From Gibbula magus (Eukaryota > Mollusca > Gastropoda > Trochida > Trochidae): DNA of 64,000 nt. Every line of letters begins with the position of its first letter. Positions within the stretch are counted from its first letter, which is position 1. Positions 1 through 12,208 of this stretch are shown here, piece by piece. A model generated the notes under the pieces. That model had not been told where the DNA came from. It did not search any database and was given only the letters and a program-made list of their open reading frames with translations. Where the stretch lies: positions 50,085,378 to 50,149,377 of the forward strand of contig OW388300.1 in the NCBI GenBank assembly GCA_936450465.1, in the 5' to 3' direction. The translations under genes were made by a program, and so were the position numbers.

Positions 1-350
1 GAAGACATTACATGGGAGCTCATTCGACTGACTGGTATGTTGCAAAGTGTCATGAGGCCTATGTCACAGAAAAACGGTCTCATAACTCCGATTTTTTTAT
101 TATCCCAATCGGACGTTTGTAGCCGATCGGATTATGTCATGTCAAAGTGCGAGTTTTTTCTGCTTTGTAATTTTGACTATCATTTGTTTTCTTAATTATC
201 TTCAATGTTGGCATTTCGGATCCCTTCGTTGGAGTTTGCTCAATCAACATTAGTTTCAGAAATTAGAACATTTCATGCCGAATGCCAATCTGTCTACACG
301 ATTACCTTCCTAAATATGGATCTCGCACAGCGAGCAGAGTTGATAGGCTG
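1..350. other. No recognised feature
   Basis: No convincing open frame, tandem repeat or inverted terminal repeat is visible. It lies downstream, in the minus-strand sense, of the BEL/Pao remnant and may hold decayed pol sequence that I cannot recognise. Confidence 0.4.
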
Positions 351-1900
351 TCACTCACTTTGACAGACGCATCCGATTGGATAGTGTGAAAAGGCAGGAA
401 AACCAAGGGAGGTAATAAAGTTATCGGGCCGAGCCTGGCATGCCTCCAGAGTATATAGAGTAGATTTATCGTAGCGTATACTCTGGATTATCGAGAGTGG
501 GGGCTGTCGTGGTGAGCGAAAAGGTAGAGGTGCAACCCAGTTGTCGTTTTCATTCCTGTGCATATCTCGTGCCATGATTTCAAGGAATTCGCGATCCTCA
601 AATGAAGTTTCTGTTCTTTCGTCATCGTTAGTTACCCTGAAAACGTTATCCTCATTACATGCTTCCTTCAGTTTCAGTGTCTTCTGACATGGTTCAAAGA
701 TTGACGAACGCCCGTTATTGTGATTGTACACGTTGTTCACATGTACAGTCTTAGGTGAATGAACACTTCCAAGACCCATTTCCCCAACACATTTCCAAAA
801 CAAGTGTTAGGAGTAAACATTTCCTCACCATTTCCCAAATATCAAAATATGCAAGTAGGGACGCATATTTCAGATCACTCTTCACACACTATATCTCGGA
901 CAGGAAATCCGCAAGTTCATAAAACTTTGAATTGTCTTTAAATTCTATGCTGATACTCAGGGTACTCTTTACCATCTCTGATGACCCGTTTCATTCCTCC
1001 AATCTTTCCCACACTCGCTCTAGACCTGCCATCGGATTGTGTTAATTGGCTGACTCTGAGCATACTTTGTCGATTCATGACCAAGCCACTTTATCAATAA
1101 ATCCAGTTCTTCACCATAGGTGACTTGCAGTCCATCAACAACACTGAGGAAAGTAGCCTTCCACAAAGCATAAGTTTCAAGGTGGTCGTAGAAACTAGTG
1201 AAATGTGACATGAGTAGGTCCTTCTTCAGCAAGAAACCAGTTAATTCCGATGTCAGTTCGTACACGAAGGATTAAGACGCGACATCACATTAAAGTTTCT
1301 GTTGTGTATTTCCAAATGTCATCATTTTCTACAGTGTCAAGTTCAACATTTTGTCTTTGAGATAAAAGTTGAGAGTGACATACATTTTCCCCTTACTTTG
1401 TGTTGAAATACATAATTTTCAGTCCTTTCACTTGGGGATTCTACAGATAAACTGTTTATTACAGAAGAATGCACATGGGACTTTCCATTTGTCTGGCTGC
1501 TTGCCTCTTCTAACACTTTGACCTCAGTTTCTGTCATTGCTATTCCCTTTTCCTGTTTGAGCACAAGAAGTTTACTATCCATTTCTGCCTGCTGGGCCTT
1601 CAAACCAGCTTCCTTCTTCACAAACTGAGGTCAGTTTTAGCTGATTCTATACTTGCCCTCTTCCTGGCAATAATTGACGAAATAGATGCACTAGAGTTCT
1701 TTGAGCATCTTCAGCCAATCGACTTGTATGTTTGATTGTCTAATTTATCTGATTTTGTTCTTATTCTGTCTTCAGAGTTTATTTCCTCTTCCAAATAATT
1801 GGTGTTTGGCCTGTCTTCTATTCTGTATCTGGTTTCACCCCTTTCTATCCTGATAAATCCTGGTACTAAGTTCTTTTACTGTTCTGTCAAAACCAGATAA
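351..1900 (-). pseudogene. Degraded BEL/Pao retrotransposon, gag to early pol
   Basis: Three minus-strand open stretches lie in the order expected for a BEL/Pao polyprotein. 1621-1343 encodes a Lys/Glu/Gln-rich, coiled-coil-like gag N-terminus. 1265-1020 contains a WKATF...EELDLLIKWLG segment typical of the DUF1759 gag domain. 803-351 contains EDREFLEIM followed by a PLPFR motif, as found in pol of Pao-type elements around the peptidase A17 region. The stretches are separated by stops and frame changes. No RT, RNase H or integrase is seen in the window and no LTR was found. The reading is interrupted near 443-495 by a short inverted repeat. Family assignment rests on remembered motif patterns; BEL/Pao is strongly favoured over Gypsy because of the DUF1759-like segment. 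The element is dead. Confidence 0.72.
443..495. repeat. Short inverted repeat, 'TATACTCTGGA' family
   Basis: TCCAGAGTATA at the left faces TATACTCTGGA at the right, followed by TTATCGAGA. The same end sequences flank a nested MITE at 45,511-45,895, so this is a small dispersed repeat inserted in the BEL/Pao remnant. Confidence 0.5.
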
Positions 1901-2600
1901 CAGCCTGTTAGTCATGATTTGATTGAAAATGCCTTCCTTAAACAAATAACATCGGCCATGAGGCCGCCAAATCCTACATCCGGTCCCACACTAGGGGCGA
2001 TAACTATCAACCCCATGCTGAAATAATACCGCCAATAATAACAATAAGAGCCTGTCCTTATAGCACCAAAACCTTAGATAGTTCCTATGGCACTCACTCA
2101 CTCCAAAGCAGTGAAACATTTGACGAATGTCTGCCATAATACCAATCGGTTCTCTGAATAAACATGTTTAAACATGTTTTTATTTAATTAAGTGAATTTG
2201 AAATTCTATTGAAATCTGTTTTGGCGAACAAGCAATGAGGTTTATTAAATCGCCGCTTAAGCACATGAATGAAAACATTAGATACAGAAATTGTCAATGA
2301 AATGAAATTGGAACAATGATATGAGGTAGAAAAAAACCTGTATGAATTATCACATCGATGAATTTATAATGAAACTAATCATTGTGTTGTTGGGTATGCC
2401 TTGTAATTAAGTGGGTTACATCACGATTCAAATTGTATGAAATACTATTGTATGAAATATGGAGTACAGTTCATTATACTTTTTATAACGGAACCGGTTT
2501 ATACTTTTTATAACGGAAACGGTTAAAGTCATTATGTCAACAGCATACCATGTTCTATGGTCTGTCCAAAATATCTAAATATACCTAAAAAATAATGATC
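1901..2600. other. No recognised feature
   Basis: AT-rich sequence with no convincing coding or repeat structure. A short local direct repeat of TTTATAACGGAA occurs near 2480-2520. Confidence 0.35.
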
Positions 2601-2870
2601 TAAATATAAGTATGCTTAAGTTTATCAAATCGTTAAAATGTGAAAATGATATTGTCGTGTTTAACTTAAAGAAGTGCATTTATTCTATTTTAAAAGAAGT
2701 AAACTTTGATTTTGATTACGCATATCCTCGTTTATATAATTATATTGTGATTGTTATCGCCATGCACACAGATAAACGATTAATGAGTAGGATTGTATAG
2801 ATTTTTTTTTTTTTTTTAATTTAATTTTGTATAGATTTTTTACCTAATAAACTCTTGACTTGACTTATAT
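2601..2870 (+). other. Possible retroposon 3' tail
   Basis: A 62-codon open frame (2612-2800) ends just before a run of about 15 T and then AATAAACTCTTGACTTGAC. A short frame followed by a homopolymer tract and an AATAAA-containing simple tail resembles a LINE or SINE 3' end, but no diagnostic protein motif is present. Confidence 0.2.
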
Positions 2871-5286
2871 AACTTTTAATGCCAATTCTCCCAAACTCAC
2901 CGTGAAACAGCGATTTCAAAATCTAATGTGTGTTTGAATAGATATAAGTCACACCTTCATAATGAAACTCTTTATACATGTATACAAAACATATGATTAT
3001 CAAAAGCAGTGTTGTACTTGACTCGGTTGAAAATGTGGTATCGATTCTATTGCCCGGTAGTTTATTAACCTCTTTGATGAATAATGTAACATCAATGAGC
3101 TGTCTTTTGTAGCTCTTGTTAACCCAATGGTATTGATATTTTACAAAAATGCACTTTAATTTGAATTAATTGTCATAAAAGCAACTATATATGTCACGCC
3201 CACGAATATTCTTGAAAAATAAGACATGACACAGGTGGCGGGTTCCACAAATACAAAACAAAGTTTCATTAGTTCAAAGAGACTGTGTAAAATACATTGA
3301 TCAAAAGGAATTTCAATCGTGAATTAGATCAAGTTCATTTCTGTGTGATTTTCAAATTTGTCAGTGGGCGGGTTAATTTCAGGTATATCTCGTGGCAGTG
3401 AAGCACAGTGGTGTAGGGTGGTGTAGAATTGTTGTGCGATCACTCAAGTATCCTTATGAATCGATCAAGTGACCCTTTGATTTTGCAGTAAAGTATATTT
3501 GTTAATGTAGGAATTATAACATTGCAAAAAGGGAATGCATCTTAATTAAAGGTGGTTTAAATAATATGTTACACGTATCCCTTTAGTATTTTAATGAAAC
3601 GTAAAACAATACTTCATATATTCTTTATTATTATCTTCATCCTAGACCTTCACATGGGTATCCTTTCAGGTACATCTCTGTTCGGACCCTGGATCCATCC
3701 AAGGCTCGGTTTTAATTTTAATTGTGACACGTCTAGGCTTCTATGATAATTTACTTTTACTTCTTCAGCAAAGATTCACTCGAAACCACAGAAGACAAGC
3801 GTTGTTGTAAAACTGATCCGTTGGAACGACAAAGCTCACAAGCATTCTCTTTCCATAGAAGTTACTCTCTTCAGATTTTCTATCGTACACCTCTTCTACA
3901 TATAGGCGATATTTCAATTTATTATGTAAACATATTTTTTCAGCAATCTGTTTGGTCGAGAGGCCATCACGTGACCGTCGACAGAAATGCATATTGACTC
4001 CAGCCCGAGTCCGACCAAAAGACGTATTGACGTATTGAGTGACGTCAAACGATTGTTGCATGATGTCAAACGATCATTTTACATCTGTCTTGTAAACAAT
4101 TTATACACATTGCACAGATGTAGCGACTCTAGTCATTACGAAATGCTCACTTTGAAACAACGTCGTTGACTGCACAAACTTTAGTGACTTGATGCAACCA
4201 AAGTTTTTCTATGTCTAGCTGGGAAAACGTTCAATATATAACAGAGGTTACGGTAAAATGTCTATATATATATGTCTACGATTTACTTACGACTCACATA
4301 CGACTACAACCTACGGCATGTAGAACTCACATACGTCACTGTGAGTAGGAACTCCCGTCAGACCCTAGACCTACTCCCGACAACTCAGCGAGGAAATTAC
4401 GATTCTTCCCATTGATGCCGATCATTCACGACACTGACGACGCTTTCCCGACACTTATCCGACATTACAAACCTCCAGTGACGTCACACCACTATACTGC
4501 CTAAAACATTAGACTCAATAATTCCTATGTGGATGTATTATCCCGGGGATTATCTCATAATCCCTGGGATTGTAACGTCATTTCCCTCTTCCCCGGGTAA
4601 TTATCCTAATAATGCCCAACTTCAGACATCTATTTTTAATACCGAGATTTTAGGTTTAATTATAAGATGAAAGTTAGTGTATGTTATGTCTAACTCTATT
4701 GAAAAACAACAATCAAACATCAATCTGCTAATGCTTTTAGAATTGCCCGTCCCCTAGGTTTTCCTTATACCTACTGCCTTTCACATAAGGGGGGATATTT
4801 TACGGACGACTCCTTTTCTTTTTCGCACTATCAATTAATGAAACATAAAATTTAACCATGGGGTCAGTTCCAATCTAAATAAATTTAGGTCGACTGTCCT
4901 ATGATATGGATATTCAGTCGATCTAACAGTGGCCGGTATGAAATGTCGTCCCGTTGACCTTTCGTGTGCAAAAGATGGAAGTTCGATTTGACCAATCATG
5001 TGATTCATGTCTGGTGTCACATTTGGCCATAAAACTGCTTGAGATTTCCCGTCCAGTTTCCGTAAACAGTATGTTGATAAACACATTTTGAAAAAAAATA
5101 ATGTTTAGTTACTTATAGGAAAGAAAACGGTTTTATACGGTTGTAAGTAATGAGATGTGTTTTATGAAGAAAAAAATGTGCTCTATAACCCGTAAACTTA
5201 GATAAAAATGAAAAGTTCACTTGAGTTGAATTTTCCGATCAAGAGTTAGCTCCCCTTACAAACAGTCGTTCGTAGAACTCCTTTAT
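2871..5286. other. Intergenic sequence with small hairpins only
   Basis: No supported gene. Small items seen: repeated GACGTATTGA / GTGACGTCAAACGAT phrases around 4020-4075, a short (TA)n near 4262, and a palindromic CCCGGGGATTAT...ATAATCCCTGGG at 4541-4572. The small open frames at 3743-4169 overlap one another on both strands and have no recognisable domain. Confidence 0.35.
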
Positions 5287-5295
5287 CAAATAACT

Positions 5296-5684
5296 CATCC
5301 TCGGTTACCAATGGTTTTATATATACTCCGTTACTCTCCACTATATCACCCATGGGGAAACCTTATCAGAGAAATCTGTACTCAAATTACCCGCCCTTGG
5401 CCGGCGTGAGCCAATCAAACTGCTACGCAGCTTGGACCTGCGAGCCAATGACAATTCATTTTACTTCGTTTCAAAGCAAGCGAGGTCATTGTGTTAGCCA
5501 TCCCTCACCGATTATCTCCCCTGACCATTACCGTCTTATCCAATTGAGCATTTTCTTTGGTTACCGACTTCGTCACGCTGGCCAAGGGCGGGTAATTTGA
5601 GAACAGATTCCCCTGATAAGGTTGCCCATGGGTGATATAGTGGAGAGTAACGGAGCATATATAAAACACTGGTAACCGAGGATG
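5296..5684. mobile_element. Foldback MITE, Mutator-like, 9-bp TSD
   Basis: The element has inverted arms of about 115 bp, starting CATCCTCGGTTACCA and ending with its exact complement. It is flanked by a perfect 9-bp direct repeat, CAAATAACT, at 5287-5295 and 5685-5693. Long TIRs with a 9-bp target duplication are characteristic of Mutator-like (MULE) elements. The short open frames inside (5352-5600 plus, 5505-5687 minus) are the two arms read in opposite directions and are not genes. No transposase is encoded, so mobilisation would have been in trans. Confidence 0.85.
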
Positions 5685-5805
5685 CAAATAACTTGGCTCG
5701 TGGCATTAATCTTTTTGTCTCCCTTATTATTCTTCAGCAAAACTATTCTTCACTTTTTATAATGTTTTTATCATTTTTCGTTTATCCTTATTTGCTGATA
5801 GGACT

Positions 5806-6028
5806 CAACTTCCAAACGCAAGGCATAACTCTTGCCAGTCTGCATTACTGGCTGATTTAACCCTTGCGGTATTTCCCTCGCTTTCTTGTGTCGAGGCAGT
5901 GAATCGCTGCACTGGAAATGCATAGCGGGCCTGGATTTCTAAACACAGAATTCTTAAGGAAATACTGCAAGGCCTAAATCAGCCAGTAATGGAGAATGGC
6001 AAGAGTTATGCCTTGCATTGGGAAGTTG
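5806..6028. mobile_element. 223-bp MITE, family CAACTTCC, 9-bp TSD (copy 1)
   Basis: Inverted termini of about 55 bp begin CAACTTCC and end GGAAGTTG. The flanking 9-bp direct repeat GATAGGACT lies at 5797-5805 and 6029-6037. A second copy of the same length with its own different 9-bp duplication lies at 59,919-60,141. The 9-bp duplication again suggests a Mutator-type transposase. It sits 112 bp from the preceding foldback element but shares no termini with it, so this is a separate family. Confidence 0.88.
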
Positions 6029-6223
6029 GATAGGACTTTGAACGTTTGGGTCGTTCGGTGCTTTCCGAATGACAGTTAATTACTCCTTTCATGGTACATC
6101 GGCGAAAGCTCAGGCGAGATTTGTGAAAGTTCAACGGGACAGCCCTTTGCATTGGTGGTATAACCTAGTATACCTGTTGATCTAAATTTAGTTAGATTGG
6201 GGTCAGTTCGTGAGCTCAATAAA

Positions 6224-6440
6224 ACATGCCAAATGGTGTTTATGAGATTTTGGGTGGAAGGTTTTAAATCTCATAAACACCCTTTGGCATGTTGTATCCT
6301 ATACTCACAACTCGGACAGTTTAAGTTACCATGTGTCCACGAGTTTGATATGGAGATTTATCATGTGCCCGAGTTAAATATCAAACGAGAACGAAGTTCG
6401 AACATGAATCTCCATATCAAACTCGCGGACACATGGTAAC
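6224..6440. repeat. Two adjacent hairpins
   Basis: Two near-perfect inverted repeats lie side by side: 6224-6292 (ACATGCC...GGCATGT, arms about 28 nt) and 6325-6440 (GTTACCATGTGTCC...GGACACATGGTAAC, arms about 35 nt). They may be parts of one decayed foldback transposon. No target duplication was identified. The open frame 6197-6439 spans both hairpins and is probably not coding. Confidence 0.6.
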
Positions 6441-6489
6441 GAATTTATCTCGACGAGCACCCTCATTAAATACCAAACATCAGCAGTGA

Positions 6490-6960
6490 AAGAATGAGAT
6501 AGTCAAAATGGCGGCCGATCATGTCGGTGTAACTATTTTATAATAACGGTCTTCCAAGCCGACCCCTCTGAGTTGGCAGTCAACGCCTTTGTCAAGGCCG
6601 CCGCTAGGAAGTGTAATGGCGGACCGCGGAACCGGGCGAGAAAGCGTTTTGAAACGCGGGCGAGTACAATATGGGGACAGAGCAGGTGGATTTAGAGAAA
6701 GTTTACTCTGGATGGCTTTACCCATATGCTCTTTCTCAGAATCATCTCGGCCTAGGCCAACTCGCTGATAAACGGAGAGAGATGAAACGCCCTTGTGCTG
6801 AGTGACAGCTGCACTGACTTGACACTTATAGATAGACTGTTAGGCCTAGATCTACAAGGGGAGACTACCAAGTCCATGTCTGATGCTCTCAGGGGAATTT
6901 ACATTGTTAGGTGACCTGTCAGTCCGTCTGACATCAAGGTAAAAACTGACAGTAACGCCA
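6490..6960 (+). other. GC/CpG-richer patch, possible promoter or first exon
   Basis: This patch is clearly richer in CpG than its surroundings. It contains ATG in a good context (AAAATGGCGGCC near 6508), a short frame from an ATG at 6672 running 44 codons to TGA, and an overlapping frame near 6787-6913. AAG|GTAAAA near 6938-6946 could act as a splice donor. No known domain is recognised and there is no downstream exon I can support. It could equally be part of another repeat. Confidence 0.2.
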
Positions 6961-7298
6961 TTCAATATGTCGCTTCATTAAAATCTTCGAAACATTCATC
7001 CTCACTCATTTTAAAAAAAATATTCTTTCACTTTTCTCTTTGATAGTTTGCCCTGAAAGTGCTTTGAGAAAGTATTACCATCTTTTCGTTATTGCAAAAA
7101 AATCACATTAAATATCAAACATTATGCCAAAACAACCTTTGAAGTAGAAATTACAGTGTGCTCGAACACATATAGTCTTACATGTACTGTCATGACTCTC
7201 TTAACTGGATTTATCCTCATAACAGACTTGTTCATATCGACTTTATCCGGCAGAAGTATGTTGTGTTTGAAAATAGGGTATAGTGTCTTTTTTTTAGT

Positions 7299-7892
7299 GT
7301 AAACTCATTCTCTTCCCACAGAGGTTACTCCCTTCAGATTCTACCCTCTTTTGTTTTACGCTTGAAATCGGGGGCAGAAAGTGAGTGTCCTGATTGGTTG
7401 CAATTGAATCTAGTTGTGCAATCAGCGACGTCGTGGAAAAGTGACATTTGCCAATGACACGTCATAATGATAAAATAAACGTAAGCCCAACGTTTTCTTT
7501 TTTTCCTGTGTTTACTTGTTTTCCTCGAAATATGCTATTTGATTTTGTGAAAACTATTGATCATAAACATACTTATAAATAAAGAAGACCAAATCAGAGA
7601 CAAATACCAAAAACAGTTCATTTGCGTTATTTACATCAGACATATTCGAATGACATATGCTAATGAGCAAGACCCTTCAGAGTAAAATGCCTAGATCTTT
7701 GAAGTCATACGGTCTACATGGCCATTGAAAGATGAGTTTTCATTGGTTAAGAAGCAGGAATACGGTATGAGATTTCTCTTCCCACCGCTAGGAGGCTTTG
7801 GTTCTGCTCTTGATTTCAAGCGAAAAACAACAGAGGGTAGGATCGGAAATCTGAAGGGAGTAATGTCTGTGGGAAGAGAATGGTGTAAACTA
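7299..7892. mobile_element. Foldback MITE of about 0.6 kb
   Basis: The left arm 7299-7380 (CATTCTCTTCCCACAG..., CTTCAGAT, CTTGAAATC) is complementary with a few mismatches to the right arm 7805-7892. Exact ends and target duplication are unclear because both flanks contain GTTTAC-like sequence. The ORFs at 7691-7907 on both strands are arm and interior shadows. Confidence 0.65.
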
Positions 7893-8146
7893 TGTCCTAC
7901 CATTTAATTGTATTGCGTTTTCCAGTGCTATAGATTTCTTTCTTACCTACTGTTTGCAATTATCTAACTAGAAATCTGTCACGAATTAGCTGTATCAACC
8001 TGTTAGGTGACGTATATGAACATATTCTACTACAACAAATTATTCAAATATTTGCAGATATACACTGTCGAAAAAAGAACCTAACAATGGATAAAATATG
8101 ATCTGTTTTAGATTCTCATAATACCTAATCGAATGTATAACTTTAA

Positions 8147-8505
8147 AGGGGCTGTAGCACGTCTTTTTCAAATTTAATTTACTAAATTTCCCATCTATAA
8201 TGATAGTTTATGCCATTTATATTTACTTTAGGTGGGTAAAACATCTTATTACCCAAACCAATTATCCGTAGTGGTAATAACGGTGTTGCGTATAAAGCAA
8301 AACATGCATGGCGGCCATTTTAATGTGAACACATTTTATTATTTCGAATTACAAAAATGATTTCCATGGCTTTACCGAACCATGTACACTCATTTTTTAA
8401 TTTGATTTTCCGAAGAGAGAAGGATGTTTTATTTTCGGTGACATTTTTTTTTCAAATACATTTCATAAACTTATATTTGAGCGAAAAAAACGTGCTACTG
8501 CTCCT
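8147..8505. mobile_element. 359-bp MITE, TTAA-flanked, AGGGGC family (copy 1)
   Basis: Imperfect termini AGGGGCTGTAGCACG and CGTGCTACTGCTCCT are flanked on both sides by TTAA (8143-8146, 8506-8509). The interior matches the element at 11,376-11,732, including a GCATGGCGGCCATTTT segment. TTAA flanks are typical of piggyBac-type insertion, but the palindromic TTTAAA context makes the exact boundary ambiguous. Confidence 0.75.
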
Positions 8506-8519
8506 TTAAAATACAAAGT

Positions 8520-9360
8520 TATTTGGCTTGCTGAAACGTCATCTCCTTAATATATGTTCAGCAATATCATTCTATATTACGATTTCGTTAAACATTTGAA
8601 TATATTTGAAAAGTGTTGAAATATTCCCAACTTGCTTAATATGGTTGTGATATGGTTTCATGTATTGTTGTTGGTTTCTAGGTTTGGTGCTGTTGAATTT
8701 AATATTGCGGACAGTGTTATTTTCTTTTTAAAAAACTAATTTTTGCTGATGTGTGTGAAAATGTAATGAGGAACTATAAAATACGTTCTACATATTTCAA
8801 ATTTCCCAAAGGTCACCTTTACGAATATATCAGGTTCGTCGTTTTTAAATTCTAGTTTCATTTTGAAGTAAATCTAATTGAGTATTACGTTTTCGCAATT
8901 GCCCAGAGGTGTTATAGTAATTATGGATTTTTTTTTAAAAACGAACGTTTATCTTTTGGAAAATGACACGCTCTGTTAAGATTTTAGTGAACATAATTAA
9001 ATGAAGTGAAACAAATCGATAATCATTTCTCTTTAAGATAAAATTGAAGTTTCTAGGGATATTTGTTCACGAAAACAAATTGCACCATATAATATATCCA
9101 ACGATACTTTTATCAAGTGTTTATTTAAGAACTTAAAGAGTTTGCCATTTTGTTTGTGCACCATGTAAAATGAGGAAAATGTTATTAACTTACTAATTCA
9201 ACATCTTGATAATAATACTTTATATATATTTATTTAAGATTGAATTAAAATTTTGATTTATTTGTCTATTAGTATTAAAAAAAACTGCTACATGTGCTGT
9301 ACTTGGTGAAATTGGCGGATGTAATGTGTGTGTATATTATTATTCAAAGTGTTTTAATTA
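8520..9360. other. AT-rich sequence, nothing recognised
   Basis: Very AT-rich, with no frame longer than background and no clear inverted or tandem repeats. Confidence 0.4.
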
Positions 9361-10115
9361 TTGGTGTAAAATTATTCGTATGGACGAAAATAGATACCCG
9401 ATGCAAGTTACAATATGTTAAAAGTATACAATGACAACGGTGGCATTAATTGGGTCTCACATATTAGAATGCTTTTGATTACTACAGGATTTTATTATGT
9501 CTGGTTAGTCCAAGACTCAGGCGATATAAATCATTTCTTGTTAGCATTTATTCAGCGTTGTATAGATATTGATATACAACACTGGAATAGTAACTCATCA
9601 TTCATTGTAAAGTACAGCACTTTTAAGTCACTTTACAACCTGAAATGTATATATCCTGTGACGCAATAAACAAAGATTTAAAGCAAATATTTATGACATT
9701 TTGATCTCAATCCCATAACTTGAACGTACAAAAACAGCGTTTTTCAAAGACATTGGTTCCATATAATGAATTAATTTGTAACAAATGTAACCCTGACATA
9801 ATTGAATACCATTTAATGCTGATACATGTATGTCCATCATATAAACACTCTAGATCTGAATATATTCCAGCTTATTACTACAGCCCACCTGCAGTAGTGA
9901 AACTCTAGCGCTTGTGAAGGTACACAATATCAATGCTCTCAAGCGGATATGTATATTCTTCAAGAACAGCTATACGTTAAATAATTGTGTCATATCATAC
10001 ATTGTATATTTGCTCTAAACACCGTGCCATTTATATATGTCATACATGGCGTACTCTTGGCCACATGGCCTTCAATTCTGAATGAATAAATGAATATATG
10101 TTTATATTTATATAC
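9361..10115 (+). pseudogene. LINE remnant, C-terminal ORF2 and 3' UTR
   Basis: Two open stretches preserve the post-RT C-terminal region of a LINE. 9415-9669 contains NWVSHIRMLL and a ...STFKSLY segment. 9720-9908 contains CNKC...EYHLMLIHVCPSY followed by an R, the Cys/His pattern found at the end of CR1/L2-like ORF2 proteins. Frames are broken near 9418 and 9669. Downstream, a GGCCACATGGCC hairpin-like phrase and AATGAATAAATGAATA (near 10,050-10,098) look like the 3' UTR and tail. A related fragment with a similar tail lies at 37,040-38,120. The RT core is missing. Confidence 0.6.
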
Positions 10116-10589
10116 CGCCGATGAATGACTTTAATTTTGAATGACAGAGCGCGATTCTATGTTTCATCGTTTTGTTATAAATCATATATTAAAAACAAGA
10201 ATGTCACCACGCTTTCGTATCAACCCAAAATACCCCGATAAAATCCTCCCTTTAATTGTTACAAAAAGGAAAATAAAAATATATCATTATAGTATGTATA
10301 TTGTTCGGTGTAAACGGGACTTGTGAAACAACGAATGAGAAATCTAAAGCAGGATAATAAAGAAATAAAATTATAGTGTCAACAGCAATTCAAAGTTCAT
10401 AAAAGGCAAAGTTTATAAAGTCAACGCTTTATGCTAAGCATTACTTAGCCTTGTTTGAAGGAGGCAAGGTGACATTTAGACGAAGTTGGGCTACCATGAA
10501 GTTGATGGTTTGGAGAAAGTGTACCGAGAATTCTCGTATTTGGGCCCAAACGAAATTTAGCCCATGGGCTTAAATACGGGTTTTTTTTC

Positions 10590-10850
10590 ATGTTTAAGCA
10601 ATGTAACACAGATTTTATTCAGAAATTTGCTTTGTATTGAAAAAGAAGTCGCGATCGCTTAAATGTTTTGGGGGAAAATGACTGCCACGCCCATATTTGA
10701 GGATGTGGCGCGGGGGCTGTCATGAGGACCAAATTAACAAACTCCGATCCCCTAGGTATCGAGAGTAGAAGAAGAGAGTCTAAATTGTCAAGGTTTACGC
10801 ACCGGACGACGGCCCATACCATTCGCCCATCTAGCCTCTCAGGTCTAATG
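10590..10850 (+). repeat. Fragment of composite repeat family R (copy A)
   Basis: It contains the phrases CACGCCCATATTTGAGG and ACGACGGCCCATACC, then CTCAGGTCTAATGAGTTAA, a diverged form of the 3' end (CAGGCCTGATGAGCTAAAA) of the large repeats at 57-63 kb. The minus-strand 67-codon frame across it is a repeat shadow. It is duplicated at 18,546-18,806. Confidence 0.55.
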
Positions 10851-11375
10851 AGTTAATATGGACATTCAAATAATAATTTTTACGTTTTCAACATAATTTA
10901 CCTTCATTGATGCATCATTTCTGAAGGCAGTGAAGTTACAGAGAAAAAAAGGCTTTTTGTTTTTCAGAAACATGAACAGAAACGTTCCGTTTGCCCATGG
11001 CTTAATACATGCTCATACATCACAAACATGAGACAGCCGTCATTGATTAGATCACATTTTACTACTGATTGAAAACCACCAGAATCGACTTTCTAAAGTT
11101 GTCTTATATAATAAGTAAACAGAGTCACAAAGTTTGCAAGTTTCAACATAAGTAATAACATATTCGATTATAACTGTTAGAATTTCATACTTATTTTCTT
11201 TATATATTCTTTTAATAGAATATTGTCTTGTCTTTTCTTGAGGTAATCAAGTTCATTTTAATTTAAGTGAATAGTTATACCTTAGTTATATCCTTTTGCA
11301 TTAAATTTCATATGCCAAGCTGTTACCAAAATCCTTTTGGTGGAATGTGTCAGTAAATATTGTTCCACCTTTTAA

Positions 11376-11732
11376 AGGGGCAGTAGCACGTTTTTTGCAA
11401 AATTTATTTTTTCAAATTTCTTATTTATAATGATAGTTTGTGCCATTTAAATTTATTTTAGAGGGTATAACATCTTATTACACAAAGCAATTATCAGAAA
11501 TAGTAATGACAGCGTTGCATAATATAAAGCAAAATTGGCATGGCGGCCATTTTATTGTGAACACATTTTATTATTTCGAATGACAAAAATGATTCCAATG
11601 GCTTTTCTTAGCCATGTACACTCATTTATAACTTGATTTTACGAAAAGAAAAGGGTATTTTACTATTGGTGGAATTATTTTTCAAATACATTTCATCGAC
11701 TCATTTGAGCGAAAAAACGTGCTACTGCCCCT
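11376..11732. mobile_element. 357-bp MITE, TTAA-flanked, AGGGGC family (copy A)
   Basis: Termini AGGGGCAGTAGCACG and CGTGCTACTGCCCCT are exact complements. TTAA lies immediately outside at 11,372-11,375 and 11,733-11,736. Internal sequence matches the copy at 8147-8505. The duplicate in copy B has lost its right end. Confidence 0.8.
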
Positions 11733-12208
11733 TTAAAAAGAATATTGAATAAAATCACAAACTATGGGGTTACAAAGGATCACATTTAACACATTCAAAA
11801 TCGAAATGGATTTTATACAAAATTAAACAGTTAAAATAATTGTGATTTTAGTTTCAAAATGAATTGTAAGAAGTTTTTAATCATTATCGCATAAAACACG
11901 ACATTCAAGTAGGACTGTAAAACGTCATCAAAATCAACTGACATAGAGTAAACGTCATTTAAAGTCAAAGTTCTTTTTCATTTATCATATATCGATGATA
12001 AGCTGTAGTCGATTGAAATCAGATTTATTATCTAATAACTTAAAGAGATGTGAGCTCAAAATTCTTCAAATGAGGTTTTCCTGATAGCTGAAGTAGTTAT
12101 CTGTAGCATGATATATAACATGAAATCTTTGGATTTGGTTGCAGATAATAAGTTCACATGGAAATCGAATCATTTCTGAATTTGGTTGCAGTCCCTATAG
12201 GCAACATA

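Noticed and set aside
5352..5687. Opposed ORFs of 82 and 60 codons sharing peptides
   Set aside because: They are the two complementary arms of a foldback MITE.
10619..10822. 67-codon minus-strand ORF identical in two places (also 18,575-18,778)
   Set aside because: Identity is explained by the A/B duplication and it reads across a dispersed repeat; no domain.
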